Source of the DNA: Loxodes magnus
Taxonomy: Eukaryota; Ciliophora; Karyorelictea; Loxodida; Loxodidae
Assembly: GCA_946699065.1 (NCBI GenBank)
Contig: CAMPDV010000105.1
Span: 1 to 64,000 of the forward strand
Length of the DNA: 64,000 nt
Reading direction: 5' to 3'
Below are positions 61,857 through 64,000 of the stretch, in pieces. The stretch's first letter is position 1. Each line of letters begins with the position of its first letter. The notes under the pieces are model-generated. The model saw only the letters and a list, made by a program, of their open reading frames with translations, had not been told where the DNA came from and ran no database searches. The translations under genes and the position numbers were made by a program.

Positions 61857-64000
61857 AAATTTGATTTTAGAATGCGCAGCTCTTTCCATACTTCACTATA
61901 TATCCGTTTCTTCAAGTAAGCCTTCGGGTAATAGAAATCCTTCTCCTATTAATTATATATTTTCGTCATTTTCCTCTACATTATCTCTAGTTCTTCTGTC
62001 TTCTATCTATCTACGCTTTATTAAATCTTTATTGCAAGTTTCCTTTAATTTTTTCTTACATATCTTGCTAATTTTAGTTCCTAATTATTTTCCTCTTAGT
62101 CAAAATTTTATAAAATATAAAAATTATCCTTTTTTGCTCTATAGTATTTTCCTATTTATTTTTTCGTTCTATTTTCTTTTCTATGTATCTTTTTTTCTAG
62201 CATATATTGATATAATATTTTATTATCAAATCAGCTTTAGCTCTTTTTTACTCTTCTTAAGTTCTAATGAATTTCTCGAATTTGGCCGTTCCTCATGTTA
62301 TATAAAATAGTTTTCTTCCTTATCTCTCTACTCCTATTGCTCTTAGATTTCAAATATATATTCATCTTCCTTCTTTGTATTTTACACTTTTTTATGATAT
62401 ATCTCATTTCTATTGCATCTTTGCAAAAAGAGCATTTGACTTGTCACAACTAGATGTCTTTCTTTTAAGCAATCCTAGTTCCCATTAAATCTCGTTCTTA
62501 TTCTAAATATGTGGCATATTTTCTTTTTATCTGTTTTTTATTGTATCTCAGATAGTTGGGTGGGCCTATTAAATATAAATCAAATAATGTTTTACTATAC
62601 TGTAATATTGTTATCTTTTACTCCATTCTTTTTCTTCTTCTACGTATACTCTATATTATCAAATTGCCCGATTAATGTTTTTCTTTCCTTTTTAACTAAT
62701 ATTACCATCGTCTATAAATATATCTTTGCCCTCAATTTATAATTCTTATTTTATTGAAGTGTAATATTATTTAAATATAAAGTTCTATTTTTTACTTAGG
62801 TCGAACGTAAATCAGTAAGTTGTTTTTCCTTAGTTACCTACTATTCTGCCTCTTAATCTCAACGTTTTCTGTCATTGTTAATGTTTAAATTTAATAAATT
62901 ATAGTTTATGTTCTAACATCTCATTATGCCTTAAAAATGGACATCTATGATTGTACGACAATATCTTCTCAATATTTTTTCTAATTGTTCCATCATTTAT
63001 TTTCCTAACGAATTATTTGCAATATGAAATATTTCTATTCCATAGCTGAAAACTGAGCTTATGAAAGTTCTTATCATTATTCCTGCATTATATGGTGTTG
63101 ATTCCTTATTCATTGTTATTTTTCCCATTATTCATGTTTACATCTTTTATGATGCTTCTAGTCTATTCTCCATGTGTTTTCAAAACTGATGTTCTCTTCT
63201 ATTATATGGCTTAGGTACTAAAAGGTTGTTACTCTTTCAATCCTTAAATTTTCCACCTCTATAGTATTCCAATATTTTCTCAGTTACTATATCTACTGCT
63301 TTTCATAGCATTCATTCATTTTTATTGTAATTTCCAATTTATATTTTTCTGCTCATAAAAAATATATGGAAGGATTCAAAAGAGGTTTCTACACCACTTA
63401 CAAAAAGTTGGAGAGGAAGCCTGAATCCAATCTAGGCCAGTCGTCTTTTTTTTAACCTTAGCTTTCTTCTTAATCTTAACAATCTGGGATTCAAGCAGAA
63501 GAAATTTTTGAAAGCGACTCACGGTATAAGTCCTACATTGGAGGAAAAGCCAAGAAAGCAGATGAAATCTGCTCTTCACCAGCAGGTGTCAGAATTTAAT
63601 CCTTCTGGCCAGACAGGCGTGAAGTAGCTCATCAAAGTGGTACTGAACCTCCAGGTAGAGGTTAGGAAACTGAGAAAGGATAATGAGAAACATTTCTAAA
63701 ATCAGAATAACTAATTCTAAAATTAGTTTCAGTAACAACTGATTTGAGTAACAGACTGGAAAAATTAGAAAAGAAGTTAGACGAACAAAGGGGAGATCCA
63801 ATGATGATTGAAGAGACCATCATGAAGACTAGGGTTAAACCACAAAAAGTAGTGAAGAATTGTTACTACTGCAATTCGACAAAACATTTGTGATGATGCT
63901 GCAAGAAATTCCAAAATTTCAAGACGTAATATTTGAATAAATAAAGAAGAATACAAGCACAGCAAAGGAAGAAAAAAAATTAAGTAGAGACAAATCAGAG
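61857..64000 (-). mobile_element. LINE relic on minus strand (duplicate, cut by window edge)
   Basis: Counterpart of 43,325-45,468: the 3' tail near 61,860, CSFC...KKC and SYGIEIF blocks are present. The nested ORF1-like unit begins at 63,358; the reverse transcriptase part on its far side lies outside the window. Confidence 0.75.
63358..64000 (+). pseudogene. ORF1-like CCHC unit nested in LINE (duplicate, partial)
   Basis: ATG at 63,366; same GFY start, TLEEKPRKQ block, coiled coil (GVK here instead of GVE) and CYYCNSTKHLWWCC knuckle as the 44.8-kb unit, with the same frameshifts. Truncated by the window end. Confidence 0.75.

Larger units (their letters stand above)
56164..64000. repeat. 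large segmental duplication, right copy
   Basis: Near-identical repeat of 37,630-45,468, same orientation, reaching the window end. Differences are mostly single substitutions, a few 1-bp indels, two extra GCC/AA-type changes near 56,950 and a shorter AATA microsatellite near 61,855 than at 43,310. The left border lies inside a LINE 3' end here and at a RING-gene tip in the other copy. Confidence 0.95.

Noticed and set aside
1..64000. Telomere repeats, rRNA or tRNA genes
   Set aside because: No CCCCAAAA-type runs, rRNA core sequences or convincing cloverleafs were found by eye; a covariance-model scan would be decisive.

Overview
The window looks like nuclear DNA of a ciliate that has reassigned all three standard stop codons. 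The strongest evidence is a four-copy gene family at about 21.3, 31.3-33.0, 46.8 and 51.3-53.0 kb. Its copies read as full-length RING / B-box / coiled-coil / kelch-like proteins only if TAA and TAG mean Gln and internal TGA means Trp. TGA also serves as the terminator. Aligned copies swap TAA with CAA at codon 2 and TGA with TGG at the RING Trp, which ties both reassignments to direct sequence comparison. This matches the karyorelictean code (Loxodes and relatives, translation table 27); Condylostoma-type code (table 28) is the main alternative. Standard-code ORFs are therefore almost all meaningless here. Every call below was read by hand with TAA/TAG=Q and TGA=W or stop. No rRNA, tRNA, telomere repeat or CRISPR array was seen.

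Layout. 1-10,625 is a homogeneous tandem satellite with a 103-bp unit (about 103 copies), running off the left edge. From 10.6 to 20.9 kb lies AT-rich DNA with gene fragments, short interspersed elements and three decayed or possible copies of a gag/ORF1-like gene. From 21.3 to 33.0 kb is a large, diverged inverted duplication: a RING-kelch gene plus a downstream unrecognised ORF family, on + at 21.3-24.0 kb and on - at 33.0-29.6 kb. Between the arms is an uninterrupted ORF1-like CCHC protein gene (24,865-25,713). From 33.7 to 36.6 kb is a non-LTR retrotransposon (LINE) relic with two nested insertions. A block starting at 37,630 is repeated with about 99% identity at 56,164 and leaves the window on the right; it contains SINEs, a GC-rich ORF start and a minus-strand LINE split by an ORF1-like insertion. 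Between the two block copies lie the second pair of RING-kelch genes (46.8 kb +, 51.3-53.0 kb -), another ORF1 copy (50.3-51.0 kb) and a LINE with both endonuclease and reverse transcriptase motifs (53.4-56.1 kb).

How the parts relate. One LINE 3' end (about 43.3 kb, minus strand) carries the same terminal sequence (GAGCTGCGCA, then CTATAATC- or CTAAAATC-like, then ATTT repeats) as two unrelated SINE heads. This suggests that a LINE mobilised both SINE families. The ORF1-like genes occur as short units without a linked reverse transcriptase, twice inside LINE copies, so they may be separate 'half-LINE' elements. The RING-kelch genes are the best candidates for expressed proteins, but they too sit in repeated, partly inverted units that extend past the stop codon, and two short 5' fragments of them lie elsewhere. 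In short, this is a repeat-dense, transposon-layered region with one expanded cellular-type gene family.
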